NCBI GenBank assembly: GCA_021286645.1
Contig: JAJTBZ010000042.1
Span: forward strand, 1 to 64,000
Direction of reading: 5' to 3'
Source: Ignavibacteria bacterium
GTDB taxonomy: Bacteria; Bacteroidota; Ignavibacteria; Ignavibacteriales; Ignavibacteriaceae
DNA: 64,000 nucleotides
This document shows, piece after piece, positions 55,815-63,775 of this stretch. Made by a program: the position numbers and the translations under genes. Under the pieces are notes generated by a model that was given only the letters and a program-made list of their open reading frames with translations, searched no databases and was not told the DNA's origin. The stretch's first letter is position 1; each line of letters starts with the position of its first letter.

Positions 55815-57269
55815 TTATTGTTTTTTCGGTAAAGTAACCGTGAAAGTGGTCCCGATTCCAAGCTGACTTTCTACTTTTATGTCTCCCTTATGCAAATTTA
55901 CAAATTCTTTTACAAGCACCAGTCCAAGTCCGGTACCCTTTTCGTTATTTGTTCCGGGTGTGGAATAATGTGAGCCAACGTGAAAGAGTTTTGCTACATC
56001 ATCAGCTTCCATTCCTATACCGGTATCCTGCACAATAATCCGTATTCCTATTTCATTCTCCAGTACTTTTATCAGTACTTTTCCACCAGGATGGGTGAAT
56101 TTAATCGCGTTTGATAGCAGGTTCCGGACAATAGTTGAAAGCATATTTTCATCGTATCTAAAATCGATATCCTTTTTTATTGCTGTTAAAAGAACAATTT
56201 GTTTTTCTTCTGCTATAGTCTTAAAGATTGCTGCTTCTTCAATTATTGTTTCCCGTAAATTATGTTGATCCGGAGCGAATTCAATACTGCCATTATGAAT
56301 TCTTGCCCATTGTAATAAATTTTGCACTAATGAAAAAACCCGCTTCTGTTCATTATACAGAATGCTGATAAAACGCAGGGTTTCATTCTGAGGCATAGTC
56401 CCAAATTCGGAATATAGAATTTCCGAAATATTAAGTAGTGTATGAAAGGGGCTTCTGAGATCATGTGCTATTATTGAAAAGAATTGATCCTTTGAATTAT
56501 TAATTTTTACAAGTTCGGCTTCATGCTTCCGTAATTGTTCTTCAAGCGATTTTATTTCAGTAATATCGTGTAGAATATGCAGGCAGCCGGTAAAGTTTCC
56601 CTGCATATCACGTAATGGATCGAGTATCACTTCAATCCATTTATCCTGCAGATGAATTATTTTTTTATCTCTTTCGGAAATATTTCTTAGATTCGCTGCG
56701 GGGCAGGGCGTAAGTGGTTTATGATCATCGTGAAAAATTTCCCAGCAATGTTTCCCCAGAATTTCGCTCTTTGGAATCTTTAGTAGTTTTTCAGTAGCAC
56801 TGTTGCAGTGCAGTATTCTATATTGTGTGCTAAATATGCAAATACTATCACTCATCGAATCGAGAATATAAATCCATTGTAACCATTGCGATAATGCAAA
56901 CTGTTTTTCATACACGCCGGCTTCAATGATATAGAATTCCTTCGAAGTGCCTTCATTTTGCTTCCAGAGTCTGCAATCATGATAGACGAGTACGTTTGTA
57001 CGGCTTTCGTCTATTGTTTGCAGTACAGATTCTTGACAAATTAATGTAGATTTTATATCAAAATTATTTAAAAGAGTCAGGATTCGGCCATGACAGAGTT
57101 GCAATTGTTGTTCCGGGGTGTTTGATGTATTTCCAATGCCCGGAAATCCACAGAGGTTGTATAACGACTCGTTTACATATTCCAATTCATTGCTGGGACT
57201 TAAAATTGCAATTCCCGGAATAACCGATTCGAATACTTGTGGAACAATGTTTCTCTCTCCGCTGTTCAT
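55815..57269 (-). CDS. PAS sensor histidine kinase
   Basis: This 484-residue kinase has two PAS-like segments (about 15-100 and 130-235, the second with WLQWIYILDSMSDSICIFS and FTGCLHILHDITEIKSLEEQL). The HisKA motif follows (FFSIIAHDLRSPFHTLLNIS), then HATPase_c (LLSNAIKFTHPGG, VQDTGIGME, GTGLGLVLVKEFVNLHKG). It is very like the catalytic part of the 41 kb hybrid kinase, so they may be paralogs. It lacks transmembrane helices and any nearby response regulator. Confidence 0.95.
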   Translation of the reverse strand: MNSGERNIVPQVFESVIPGIAILSPSNELEYVNESLYNLCGFPGIGNTSNTPEQQLQLCHGRILTLLNNFDIKSTLICQESVLQTIDESRTNVLVYHDCRLWKQNEGTSKEFYIIEAGVYEKQFALSQWLQWIYILDSMSDSICIFSTQYRILHCNSATEKLLKIPKSEILGKHCWEIFHDDHKPLTPCPAANLRNISERDKKIIHLQDKWIEVILDPLRDMQGNFTGCLHILHDITEIKSLEEQLRKHEAELVKINNSKDQFFSIIAHDLRSPFHTLLNISEILYSEFGTMPQNETLRFISILYNEQKRVFSLVQNLLQWARIHNGSIEFAPDQHNLRETIIEEAAIFKTIAEEKQIVLLTAIKKDIDFRYDENMLSTIVRNLLSNAIKFTHPGGKVLIKVLENEIGIRIIVQDTGIGMEADDVAKLFHVGSHYSTPGTNNEKGTGLGLVLVKEFVNLHKGDIKVESQLGIGTTFTVTLPKKQ

Positions 57270-57413
57270 AACAAGCTCGTAATTTAATATTGAAAGGCCG
57301 CCAGTGAATAGGTAAAGGAAATGGCCGCCGGTATTCTATTATCGAATAATTTAGAATAATGTTTTAGCTTTTTTAATTTACAGAATTTTCTATAGAATAA
57401 TGTGCGCCAGTAG

Positions 57414-57444
57414 ACAAAAAAACACCGGATAGTAATATCCGGTG
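57414..57444 (-). terminator. Terminator of the metallophosphoesterase gene
   Basis: CACCGGATA at 57423-57431 pairs perfectly with TATCCGGTG at 57436-57444. On the minus strand the stem is followed by a T tract (A-run 57415-57421 on the plus strand). It lies just past the stop at 57452. Confidence 0.9.
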
Positions 57445-57451
57445 CATCCTA

Positions 57452-58633
57452 TTACCATGTAATGGTAAAAACTAATAGTTCGGAATCATTACCGATTTTC
57501 AGAGGTGGACCCCAGGTTCCGATTCCGGAGGAGATATAGTAATGTGTATTGCTCTTTTTTAAGTAACCCCAACTTTTTTCATATACCCGTTCGGTAATAA
57601 AATTAAAAGGGAACATTTGTCCGTGATGTGTATGCCCGGAAAGTTGTAGTGAAACTTTATTTTGTTCTGCCTGTTCAAGATGAAATGGTTGATGATCCAG
57701 TAAAATAACGGGCGCGGCCATATCCCGGTCTTTTAATAAAGTTGCAAGATTTTTTCTTCCTTCCATCGGGTTGTGTTCCTGTCCGTAATCAGCTCTTCCT
57801 GCAAGATAAACACCATTGGGCAGGTGTACCACAGAATCGGATAATACGGAAATCCCATTCTGAGTTAAATACGCGAATGAAGCCGCTTTCCCATTAATGC
57901 TTTCATGGTTACCCGGACACGTAAACACCCCTAACGGAGCCTTAATCTGTTGCAGCTTTTTGTCAATAGCATGTCTGTGAAGATGAACAGGATGGTCGTC
58001 CACTATGTCACCGCCCATGAGTATAAGATCGGGTTTCTCTTTTTCTATCTCTCTGAGTATCTTCGTTAAAAGTTCTCCGTCATTGATTGCTGAGAAATGA
58101 CTATCTGAAAAATACATCACCTTCATTTGTTTGTTCTGTGCAATTCCCGTACGCAAATCCAAATTCATTTTCTTTACCTGCAAGGATTTTGCATTTATTA
58201 TTCCATATCCAATAATCATAGCAATCAGGCAGACAGCGGCGACAACAACTACAGATGGAGCAAAAATTGGCAGATGTACAGAACTATTTACTGTAATTAA
58301 TAGATACCGCAGTAATCTATACAAATCAATTAGCAGGCATGTAAAGAAAGAGTACATGAGAACGGCAAACCAAATTGAGCCAATACTCAGGAAAACATCA
58401 TATATGAGTGAATCGATTTTTGAAAAAACTGTTTTGGCAACAATGTACGAGCTGGCACCAGTTATAAAAAGGGCAATGACTATAACTTTTGTCCAAATAG
58501 GAAAGTGTTCGATTGCCGAAAACATACGGGTAAATACATATAAATTCGCGAGACCATAAACTGTCAGAAACACAATAAAGAATAAGGGCATAGAAATCCA
58601 ATTGTAATGTAAGGGTACAAATATAAGGAACAT
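57452..58633 (-). CDS. Membrane-anchored metallophosphoesterase (YkuE-like)
   Basis: The 393-residue protein has four or five N-terminal hydrophobic segments (up to about 165) and a calcineurin-like phosphoesterase domain. Metal-binding motifs are complete: YFSDSHFSAIND (DxH), LMGGDIVDD, CPGNHESING and LSGHTHHGQMFP. Relatives such as YkuE and YaeI are implicated in lipid or cell-wall phosphoester hydrolysis; the substrate is unknown. The ATG at 58633 is used. An in-frame TTG at 58681 lies inside a terminator hairpin, so it cannot be the natural start. Confidence 0.88.
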   Translation of the reverse strand: MFLIFVPLHYNWISMPLFFIVFLTVYGLANLYVFTRMFSAIEHFPIWTKVIVIALFITGASSYIVAKTVFSKIDSLIYDVFLSIGSIWFAVLMYSFFTCLLIDLYRLLRYLLITVNSSVHLPIFAPSVVVVAAVCLIAMIIGYGIINAKSLQVKKMNLDLRTGIAQNKQMKVMYFSDSHFSAINDGELLTKILREIEKEKPDLILMGGDIVDDHPVHLHRHAIDKKLQQIKAPLGVFTCPGNHESINGKAASFAYLTQNGISVLSDSVVHLPNGVYLAGRADYGQEHNPMEGRKNLATLLKDRDMAAPVILLDHQPFHLEQAEQNKVSLQLSGHTHHGQMFPFNFITERVYEKSWGYLKKSNTHYYISSGIGTWGPPLKIGNDSELLVFTITW

Positions 58634-58659
58634 AACAGGAAGGGTAGGCAGGTAGTTCA

Positions 58660-58704
58660 AAAAAATAGGCTGTATTATCAATGAATCTCGATAATACAGC
58701 CTAT
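58660..58704 (-). terminator. Terminator upstream of the metallophosphoesterase gene
   Basis: A 15-bp perfect stem (58665-58679 with 58690-58704, arm ATAGGCTGTATTATC) has a 10-base loop. On the minus strand it runs into a T tract (plus-strand A-run 58660-58665). It ends the PEGA lipoprotein transcript 24 bp past its stop at 58728. Confidence 0.93.
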
Positions 58705-58727
58705 AAACTTAGGTTATCAGGCCAGTC

Positions 58728-59468
58728 TTAGAAAGTTGTATTGTCAACTTTTTTATTGTATAACCATTTCAGAATAACCCAGGCTGGTTTACCGGTAGAT
58801 CCGCCACCACGCGATGTAACGATGATCTTTGAATAATGTTTATCCTGATCATACGCGAATACATAATTACCGGGAGTATCTGAAAAACGATCTGTCCATG
58901 AAGCATCTTTAACCGATGAAGCAACTCCATCTGTTAAGCTGGCAGCAGCACCAACTTTAAACCAGGTTGTTCTGGTTAATTTATTGCTGGCTGTAATCAT
59001 CTTATAGTAATCTGATGAGTAGAATAAATCTACTGTTGAAGTATTTGCTGAACTTACACTTAAAACAGTTCCTAAATTAAGCGATAAGCCACTCTTGCCT
59101 GAAGAATTATATTCCCAGATTGTGTCTGAGGTAAAAGTAACGATCCAGCCGCTTAAAGTCTGTTTCAAGGTATCAAGCTGGTTCTCTCTCGGGGTGTAAG
59201 CTGTCAACGCAACTGAATCATATGCAGTTAATGTGAACGCAAAATTGTATGTTCTTGATACATCAAGAGAATCAATTCTTACGGGGGTTACATATGATGT
59301 TAATACACCGTTCATCCAAACATGAGCACCAACAGGTGTTGTGCTGAGGTAAACACTGCCATACTTTGTTGTAGCTGCTACCGGGTTGTCTGTACTATCA
59401 CTACAACCGGCAAAGAAAGAGAGAGCTAAAAGCAGAACAGGTACTGCAATTAAACTGATTTTTTTCAT
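58728..59468 (-). CDS. PEGA-domain lipoprotein
   Basis: This 246-residue protein has a lipobox (FFAGC, Cys at about residue 22) and a PEGA domain (GSVYLSTTPVGAHVWMNGVLT, about 37-57, with TPVRIDSLDVSRTYNFAFTL). A C-terminal beta-rich domain of unknown type follows. It is anchored in the outer or inner membrane facing the periplasm. Function is unknown. It lies 31 bp after another lipoprotein gene in the same direction and is closed by a terminator. Confidence 0.8.
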   Translation of the reverse strand: MKKISLIAVPVLLLALSFFAGCSDSTDNPVAATTKYGSVYLSTTPVGAHVWMNGVLTSYVTPVRIDSLDVSRTYNFAFTLTAYDSVALTAYTPRENQLDTLKQTLSGWIVTFTSDTIWEYNSSGKSGLSLNLGTVLSVSSANTSTVDLFYSSDYYKMITASNKLTRTTWFKVGAAASLTDGVASSVKDASWTDRFSDTPGNYVFAYDQDKHYSKIIVTSRGGGSTGKPAWVILKWLYNKKVDNTTF

Positions 59469-59499
59469 TTGTATAATCCTTTGATATAGTTAGTTGGTT

Positions 59500-59982
59500 T
59501 TATTTCTTTTTCAATGAGAACTTAACTTTAATATTATCGACTGTAAGCGTAAAGGTTCCACTCATCGTCTTGAATTCTTTATCGAATGATCCGGCATAAG
59601 TACCGGCAGATCTCATGTGAATCATATCTTTCATTGTGAATGTAAGTTTTTCTTTATCAAACTTACCTGAAACTTCTTGTTTAATTTCATCTCTTTGCTT
59701 TATATGGATCTTTCCAGAGAACTGGTTGCCATCGACTTTCGTGATTGTTAATGTTGCCGGACTAATATCCATCTTACCGGTCCACTCGCCCTTTAGGTCA
59801 ATTGAAGCTTCCGGTTTTGCAGCTGGTTCAACTTTTTTTGCCGTATCAACTTTTGCAGGTGCCGGTTGAGTGGTTTCTTCTTTCACTACTGGTTGCTCTT
59901 GTTTTTTCTGGCAGCCGCTAATAATAAGTCCACTTAGAATAAGAACTGATAATAACATGACAAACAAACGGGAATGTTTCAT
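59500..59982 (-). CDS. Hypothetical lipoprotein
   Basis: The 160-residue protein has a lipobox signal (LIISGC), a proline/alanine/lysine-rich linker (about 27-62) and a beta-rich C-terminal domain (LKGEWTGKMDISPATLTITK, QFSGKIHIKQ, TYAGSFDKEFKTMSGTF) that resembles lipocalin-like or binding folds. No known function. The start ATG 59982 is preceded by an excellent ribosome-binding site (AGGAGG, five bases upstream), so it is probably well expressed. Confidence 0.78.
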   Translation of the reverse strand: MKHSRLFVMLLSVLILSGLIISGCQKKQEQPVVKEETTQPAPAKVDTAKKVEPAAKPEASIDLKGEWTGKMDISPATLTITKVDGNQFSGKIHIKQRDEIKQEVSGKFDKEKLTFTMKDMIHMRSAGTYAGSFDKEFKTMSGTFTLTVDNIKVKFSLKKK

Positions 59983-60156
59983 TTTTCCTCCTAAATCAAT
60001 GGTTGGTAAAATTAGATAGTGAAAAATAGATAATTTGAGTTTTAATTCAAATTATACAGAGCACATCATCGCCAAATGAGTACAAAAATGCACCGCTGGC
60101 AACAGAAACGTTAAAAATTTACATTTTTCAGGCAAATTCAAAATTATTTAAGGTGC

Positions 60157-61437
60157 TTATTGCAACCAGGAATAAATTGTATAGTTATTCGCGTCGGGAT
60201 AACCGGGAGGAACTGTTGTGAGCAGCCGCTGATCATACTTTTGTACGTAACGATAACCGGCAGTTAATCCTGAATTGGTTGTTGGATACAGGTTCTTTTG
60301 GGCTACACCGCCTAATAAGTTCATGTTCCAAATCCCAGAGTAACTCGCGTAACTATTTATCGTGAGTCCGTCATTTTTACAGAGAATACTACCCTGAATT
60401 GCAATATTACCACGGCTATTATTGAAAGTTACTTCGAGCCGGTTTTCACAAATAAGTCCTAATTGATCAGTTGAAGTAGTTACCGTGCGCGGATCATCGA
60501 CATACGTTATGCTATTATCTACGAAGATATTTCCAAATTTTGCTCCTGCGCCAATTCCTCCGGTAGCATTTCCGGTACTATCCACCAGAGCACACAAAGT
60601 ACATCTGCCGTCTAATTGCCCCCTGATAATAAAATTACCTCGATATGCTGCTATTACACCGTTAGGGGCCAGGGTTGAGATGGCAGAAGTAGTAGTAGCG
60701 CTCCAGCCTGACCAGGTTGTTCCGTCAGCACTAATCTGGGTTTTGTAGGTTACTGTTGCATCAGCATTAAAAGTCATGTCCACGTTAACATAAGGTTTTG
60801 AAACATTATTAGCTCTGAACACATAACCATTAAGCTTGGCTAAACTTGCAGTTGAGCCAATATTGGGTGTAAACGCAATATCGATACCGGAAGCATAGCC
60901 GCCGAGTAATTGGGGAGTACTGGATGAAGGGCTTTTATTAATACCGCTTTTACAAGTTACCCTGCCAAGAAATACAGGGCTTCCGGTAACAGGCAGTGAA
61001 GTTACCGCATGGCACGGACCGTCAATAGTATCACCCGTAGCAAAATACGCGCTGGAAGCGGCATTAAAACTGCCATACTTGGCATAATTATTCATCTTCA
61101 GCCGTACAACTATTGTATCGGTGTACCCATTAAAAGTACCAATACCGGTAAATTTTACGAATGTTGTTGTATATAATGTGTCATTGGTAACCAATACTTG
61201 CATTGTTCCGCCGGCAACCGAAGTTGTGGGAACACCATCGCGCCAGTTAGGAGTAAAGGCAATTGCACTATTGGCAATATTAATTCCCGATAATGCATTA
61301 TTTTCTGCCATACACTGGCAATAATATTGAGTATAGTAATCTACGGTCTGTGTTGCGGTTACAACCATATTTCCTGTATAAACAAGAAATATGGAACTGA
61401 ATCCCAAAACCAAAAATAGTGATGCTCTGCCAAACAT
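60157..61437 (-). CDS. Large pilin-like protein with minimal MFG leader and DUF4900-like body
   Basis: The 426-residue protein starts MFGRASLFLVLGFSSIFLVYTG, a hydrophobic helix directly after three residues. An exterior domain with Cys pairs follows. Its body, with TGDTIDGPCHAVTSL, GSPVFLGRVTCKSGI and the final NNYTIYSWLQ, resembles the DUF4900 type found in FCB pilin clusters. I infer a pilus-tip or minor-pilin function. It is last of three minus-strand genes with three bases between it and the previous stop, so it is cotranscribed. No known sorting signal is seen. Confidence 0.6.
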   Translation of the reverse strand: MFGRASLFLVLGFSSIFLVYTGNMVVTATQTVDYYTQYYCQCMAENNALSGINIANSAIAFTPNWRDGVPTTSVAGGTMQVLVTNDTLYTTTFVKFTGIGTFNGYTDTIVVRLKMNNYAKYGSFNAASSAYFATGDTIDGPCHAVTSLPVTGSPVFLGRVTCKSGINKSPSSSTPQLLGGYASGIDIAFTPNIGSTASLAKLNGYVFRANNVSKPYVNVDMTFNADATVTYKTQISADGTTWSGWSATTTSAISTLAPNGVIAAYRGNFIIRGQLDGRCTLCALVDSTGNATGGIGAGAKFGNIFVDNSITYVDDPRTVTTSTDQLGLICENRLEVTFNNSRGNIAIQGSILCKNDGLTINSYASYSGIWNMNLLGGVAQKNLYPTTNSGLTAGYRYVQKYDQRLLTTVPPGYPDANNYTIYSWLQ

Positions 61438-61440
61438 AAT

Positions 61441-62076
61441 TTATTTATTCAAATTTCTTGCTATAAGGGTAATCTGCCGCCAATACACCTGGGCATATTT
61501 TTTCCTGTCGCTGGCAGAGAATTGTTCATTATACGAATCTCCGCTTTCTAAACGAATTGCTACCTGAATTGAGGCAATTTGTCCGGAAGTACCGGCAGCA
61601 CTGCTCATTGGAGTCGCCAGTGTATCGTTGAGAGAGTTCATATATAAAAATCTGAACTGCGTAACACCTGTTTCCAATGCTATCGGCGTCTGGTTATTAA
61701 CCCTCCGATAAAGAATCCTGTCGTTGGGATTTGTTGTAGAAGATAACTCACTCGTTGCCCCGAGATAATAGGCGATAGTGTCTGTTTTTGAAGAGTTCGT
61801 TGCATCTACATCGCCAACAAGTGTTAAAGCGCTGGTATCAGCCAGGGGAATGGCATTGCTTTGTGGAGAGATCGGGCCTCCTTTGGTATATGCAATACGC
61901 TTAATATCGCGTTCGAGAATCTGAACATCCTGAAATAGCTGTCGTTGCAGTAAGAAGTCAACATTGTAGAATTGGGCATTCATTACTACATTGTAATTCA
62001 CCTGCTTAAGCGAAAGTAAAAGAATTCCGCCGATAAACATTGAACCCAAAATATCTAATATAGTTGTATATCCCAT
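61441..62076 (-). CDS. PilW-like minor pilin with minimal MG leader
   Basis: The 211-residue protein begins MGYTTILDILGSMFIGGILLLSLKQ, a hydrophobic N-terminal helix with no charged leader, then a helical stalk (NVDFLLQRQLFQDVQILERDIKRIAYTKGG, about 42-70) and a beta-rich C-terminal domain. This is the type IV minor pilin/pseudopilin (PilW/GspJ-like) plan. The conserved Glu5 of mature pilins is missing, although an Asp is at residue 8. It lies three bases after the 62571 gene's stop and four before the next gene. Confidence 0.65.
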   Translation of the reverse strand: MGYTTILDILGSMFIGGILLLSLKQVNYNVVMNAQFYNVDFLLQRQLFQDVQILERDIKRIAYTKGGPISPQSNAIPLADTSALTLVGDVDATNSSKTDTIAYYLGATSELSSTTNPNDRILYRRVNNQTPIALETGVTQFRFLYMNSLNDTLATPMSSAAGTSGQIASIQVAIRLESGDSYNEQFSASDRKKYAQVYWRQITLIARNLNK

Positions 62077-62079
62077 AAT

Positions 62080-62571
62080 CTATTGAAAAGGCCAATATGA
62101 ACAAATAGTACTCATCGATATAGTATCGCGCATATACGGGGAAGTAACCCTGACAATTACTTTTTTATGTAAAGTTTTTGTAGTTGTAATTACGTCTGGT
62201 GTCGAAGGGTTAACGTATCCAACAGTCATTGATATATCAAAAGGAGCAGAATTTTGTACGGAATCCCGGGCGGTAAAACCATTGTAATCATCGCAATCGT
62301 CAAATGTAGTTTCAGTGGTTTCTCCCGATTCTTTCCCCATGGTAGTCGACATGCCGGAAGCCGAGGTTTGTTGGGCAAGTACGGTATTTTCATCGAAAGA
62401 AAGGCGGATAGCCTGCTGTAATTTAGAATTGGCAATAGAAACCGCCAGCAGGGCATACTTCGAATTTTGTGTTGTATCCTGCGTTGTGAGCAAAGTGCTG
62501 TTTACCCGTGTTGTTATCATTGTTAACAACATCATTGCTATCAGCCCAAATAGAGATTGACCAGTACCCAT
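62080..62571 (-). CDS. Minor pilin-like protein with minimal MG leader
   Basis: This 163-residue protein begins MGTGQSLFGLIAMMLLTMITT and continues as a long helix (NSTLLTTQDTTQNSKYALLAVSIANSKLQQAIR, with FDENTV), then a small beta domain with two Cys. The start resembles prepilins, but the leader is only MG or MGTG and Glu5 is absent. It is the first gene of the three-gene minus-strand operon, so promoter elements should lie in the region above 62571. Confidence 0.65.
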   Translation of the reverse strand: MGTGQSLFGLIAMMLLTMITTRVNSTLLTTQDTTQNSKYALLAVSIANSKLQQAIRLSFDENTVLAQQTSASGMSTTMGKESGETTETTFDDCDDYNGFTARDSVQNSAPFDISMTVGYVNPSTPDVITTTKTLHKKVIVRVTSPYMRDTISMSTICSYWPFQ

Positions 62572-62842
62572 GAGTATTCCAAGTAATCTTTAGTCTTAAA
62601 CTTACAATAATAAAAAAATATCTTTAATAATAATTACTATTCCAAAAATTATTCCAGCATGCTTTATATCACAAAGCAGTAGGTATTAAAAAGTGACTCT
62701 CTATAAATATAGATGTTTTTATAAGCTATAAATATTATTAATTCTGTCCAATATACCCTTTTCGGGGGGAAGATAAATCTGTTGGAAACAAATTTGCTAT
62801 AAATATCAGGCATACACTTAATTGAAGGATGGGCAAATGTTG

Positions 62843-62935
62843 CCGGGGAAATCCGGGAAATCGGTAAATATTACCGGTAAAAAATACCGGATATCGTAGT
62901 TTCGGAAAATTTTACCGATAAGATATCGGTAGATT
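62843..62935. promoter_or_regulatory. Iterated CGG-AAAT motifs and palindromes, possible enhancer-binding site
   Basis: The direct repeats CCGGGGAAAT, CCGGGAAAT and CGGTAAAT at 62843-62869 are followed by palindromes. CGGTAA pairs with TTACCG (62862-62867 with 62871-62876), CCGGTA with TACCGG (62874-62879 with 62885-62890), and TACCGATA with TATCGGTA (62913-62920 with 62924-62931). A further CGGAAAAT is at 62903-62910. The array sits 170-262 bp upstream of the candidate sigma-54 promoter, the range used by NtrC-type activators, and could serve both directions. Confidence 0.45.
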
Positions 62936-63104
62936 CATCAATTTTTGTTGTTCACATTCTTGTGCAGGGGAACTCACGATCGGAAGGGATTAATTGTAAT
63001 AATGTGAAAAATGTGCGATTATTGCCTGAATTACGTTTGTTCCAATATTTTTGACTATCGGAATTTTCAAAATTTTTGAAAAGATACCATAGCTGAAAAT
63101 TTTT

Positions 63105-63120
63105 TGGCACGCCACTTGTA
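63105..63120 (+). promoter_or_regulatory. Sigma-54-like promoter of the first pilin gene
   Basis: TGGCACGCCACTTGTA matches the sigma-54 -24/-12 consensus TGGCACG-N4-TTGCA with one difference (TTGT for TTGC) and the required spacing (10 bases between GG and GT). It ends 60 bp before the start codon. A TATAAT overlaps at 63119-63124 but lacks a -35 partner. Pilin genes are often sigma-54-controlled. The activator is unknown and not in this window. Confidence 0.5.
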
Positions 63121-63179
63121 TAATACTGACAAAACATTAAAACAACACATCATTAACAATATCTTAGAAAGGATCTGTC

Positions 63180-63569
63180 ATGGGTCAACAACAATTGCTC
63201 CTCATCGTTCTCGGCGTTATTATCGTTGGTATCGCTATCGTAGTTGGTATTAACTTATTCCAGGCTAGTGCTGTAGATGCAAACAGAAACGCAGTTATAG
63301 CTGATTTGAATAACTTAGCTTCAATGTCTCAGCAGTATTACAAAAAACCTACCTCATTAGGCGGCGGCGGAAACTCATTTGTTGGTTTTGCAATTCCTAC
63401 TGGTTTAGGTTCAAATGCTAACGGTACTTATACTATTAGCACTGCCGGTACAGCTACCCAGATCGTATTCCAGGGTACAGGTACAGAAAATGGTGATAAC
63501 GGAACCTCAGGTGTTCAGCACCGTGCAACGGTTACCGCAACAGCAATTACAATTGCAAAAGTTAACTAA
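63180..63569 (+). CDS. Major pilin-like protein with minimal MG leader
   Basis: The 129-residue protein begins MGQQQLLLIVLGVIIVGIAI, a pilin-type hydrophobic helix with no leader peptide beyond MG. It then has a stalk (NLFQASAVDANRNAVIADLNNLASMSQQYYKKP) and a Gly-, Thr- and Ser-rich beta region. Its size suits a major pilin. Mature Glu5 is replaced by Leu, as in atypical pilins. If a peptidase cuts after Gly2, the mature start would be Gln. AAAGGAT precedes ATG 63180. A terminator follows, so it can be expressed separately from its downstream paralog. Confidence 0.72.
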   Translation: MGQQQLLLIVLGVIIVGIAIVVGINLFQASAVDANRNAVIADLNNLASMSQQYYKKPTSLGGGGNSFVGFAIPTGLGSNANGTYTISTAGTATQIVFQGTGTENGDNGTSGVQHRATVTATAITIAKVN

Positions 63570-63590
63570 ACTGAGTTAACATAAATTTTT

Positions 63591-63619
63591 AACCTGCCGG
63601 CTTCGCCGGCAGGTTCGTT
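63591..63619 (+). terminator. Terminator after the first pilin gene
   Basis: A GC-rich 11-bp perfect stem (63591-63601 with 63605-63615, arm AACCTGCCGGC) with loop TTC is followed by CGTTTT. It lies 21 bp after the stop, so transcription is at least partly stopped before the second pilin gene. Confidence 0.85.
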
Positions 63620-63689
63620 TTAAGGCTATTTGTTCTGATTTTATTGTGAAAATGAATTTTTATTGCGGTCTTATAAAATTTGGACGAAT

Positions 63690-63697
63690 TATATTTG
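63690..63697 (+). promoter_or_regulatory. Possible Bacteroidota-type -10 element of the second pilin gene
   Basis: TATATTTG at 63690-63697 matches the Bacteroidota -7 consensus TAnnTTTG and lies 79 bp before the start codon of the second pilin gene. No well-spaced TTTG -33 partner is visible, so support is weak. It would explain expression beyond the terminator. Confidence 0.3.
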
Positions 63698-63730
63698 TTC
63701 TGCAATGTATTAAAAATAGAGTATGAGAAA

Positions 63731-63761
63731 GCCGGTTTGTAAATAAAACAGCGAACCGGGC
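63731..63761 (+). promoter_or_regulatory. Leader hairpin just before the second pilin gene's ribosome-binding site
   Basis: CCGGTTTGT (63732-63740) pairs with GCGAACCGG (63751-63759), counting G-U pairs, around the ten-base loop AAATAAAACA. The ribosome-binding site GGAG and ATG 63776 follow within about 17 bases. It may protect the message or affect initiation; a regulatory role is inferred only from position. Confidence 0.4.
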
Positions 63762-63775
63762 TGAAAGAAGGAGAA

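Larger units (their letters stand above)
62572..63179. other. Divergent pilin-operon intergenic region
   Basis: These 608 bases separate the leftward and rightward pilin-like genes. The left part (62572-62840) is AT-rich with no clear structure. An array of CGG-AAAT motifs and palindromes covers 62843-62935 and a sigma-54-like promoter lies at 63105-63120 (both listed separately). I see no credible small gene; a 61-codon frame on the minus strand (62952-63137) is rejected. Confidence 0.6.

Noticed and set aside
58634-58681. TTG start for the metallophosphoesterase
   Set aside because: The codon is inside the upstream gene's terminator hairpin; the ATG at 58633 gives a sound membrane-protein N-terminus.
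62952-63137. Minus-strand frame of 61 codons in the pilin intergenic region
   Set aside because: It overlaps the candidate sigma-54 promoter and has no ribosome-binding site or family match.
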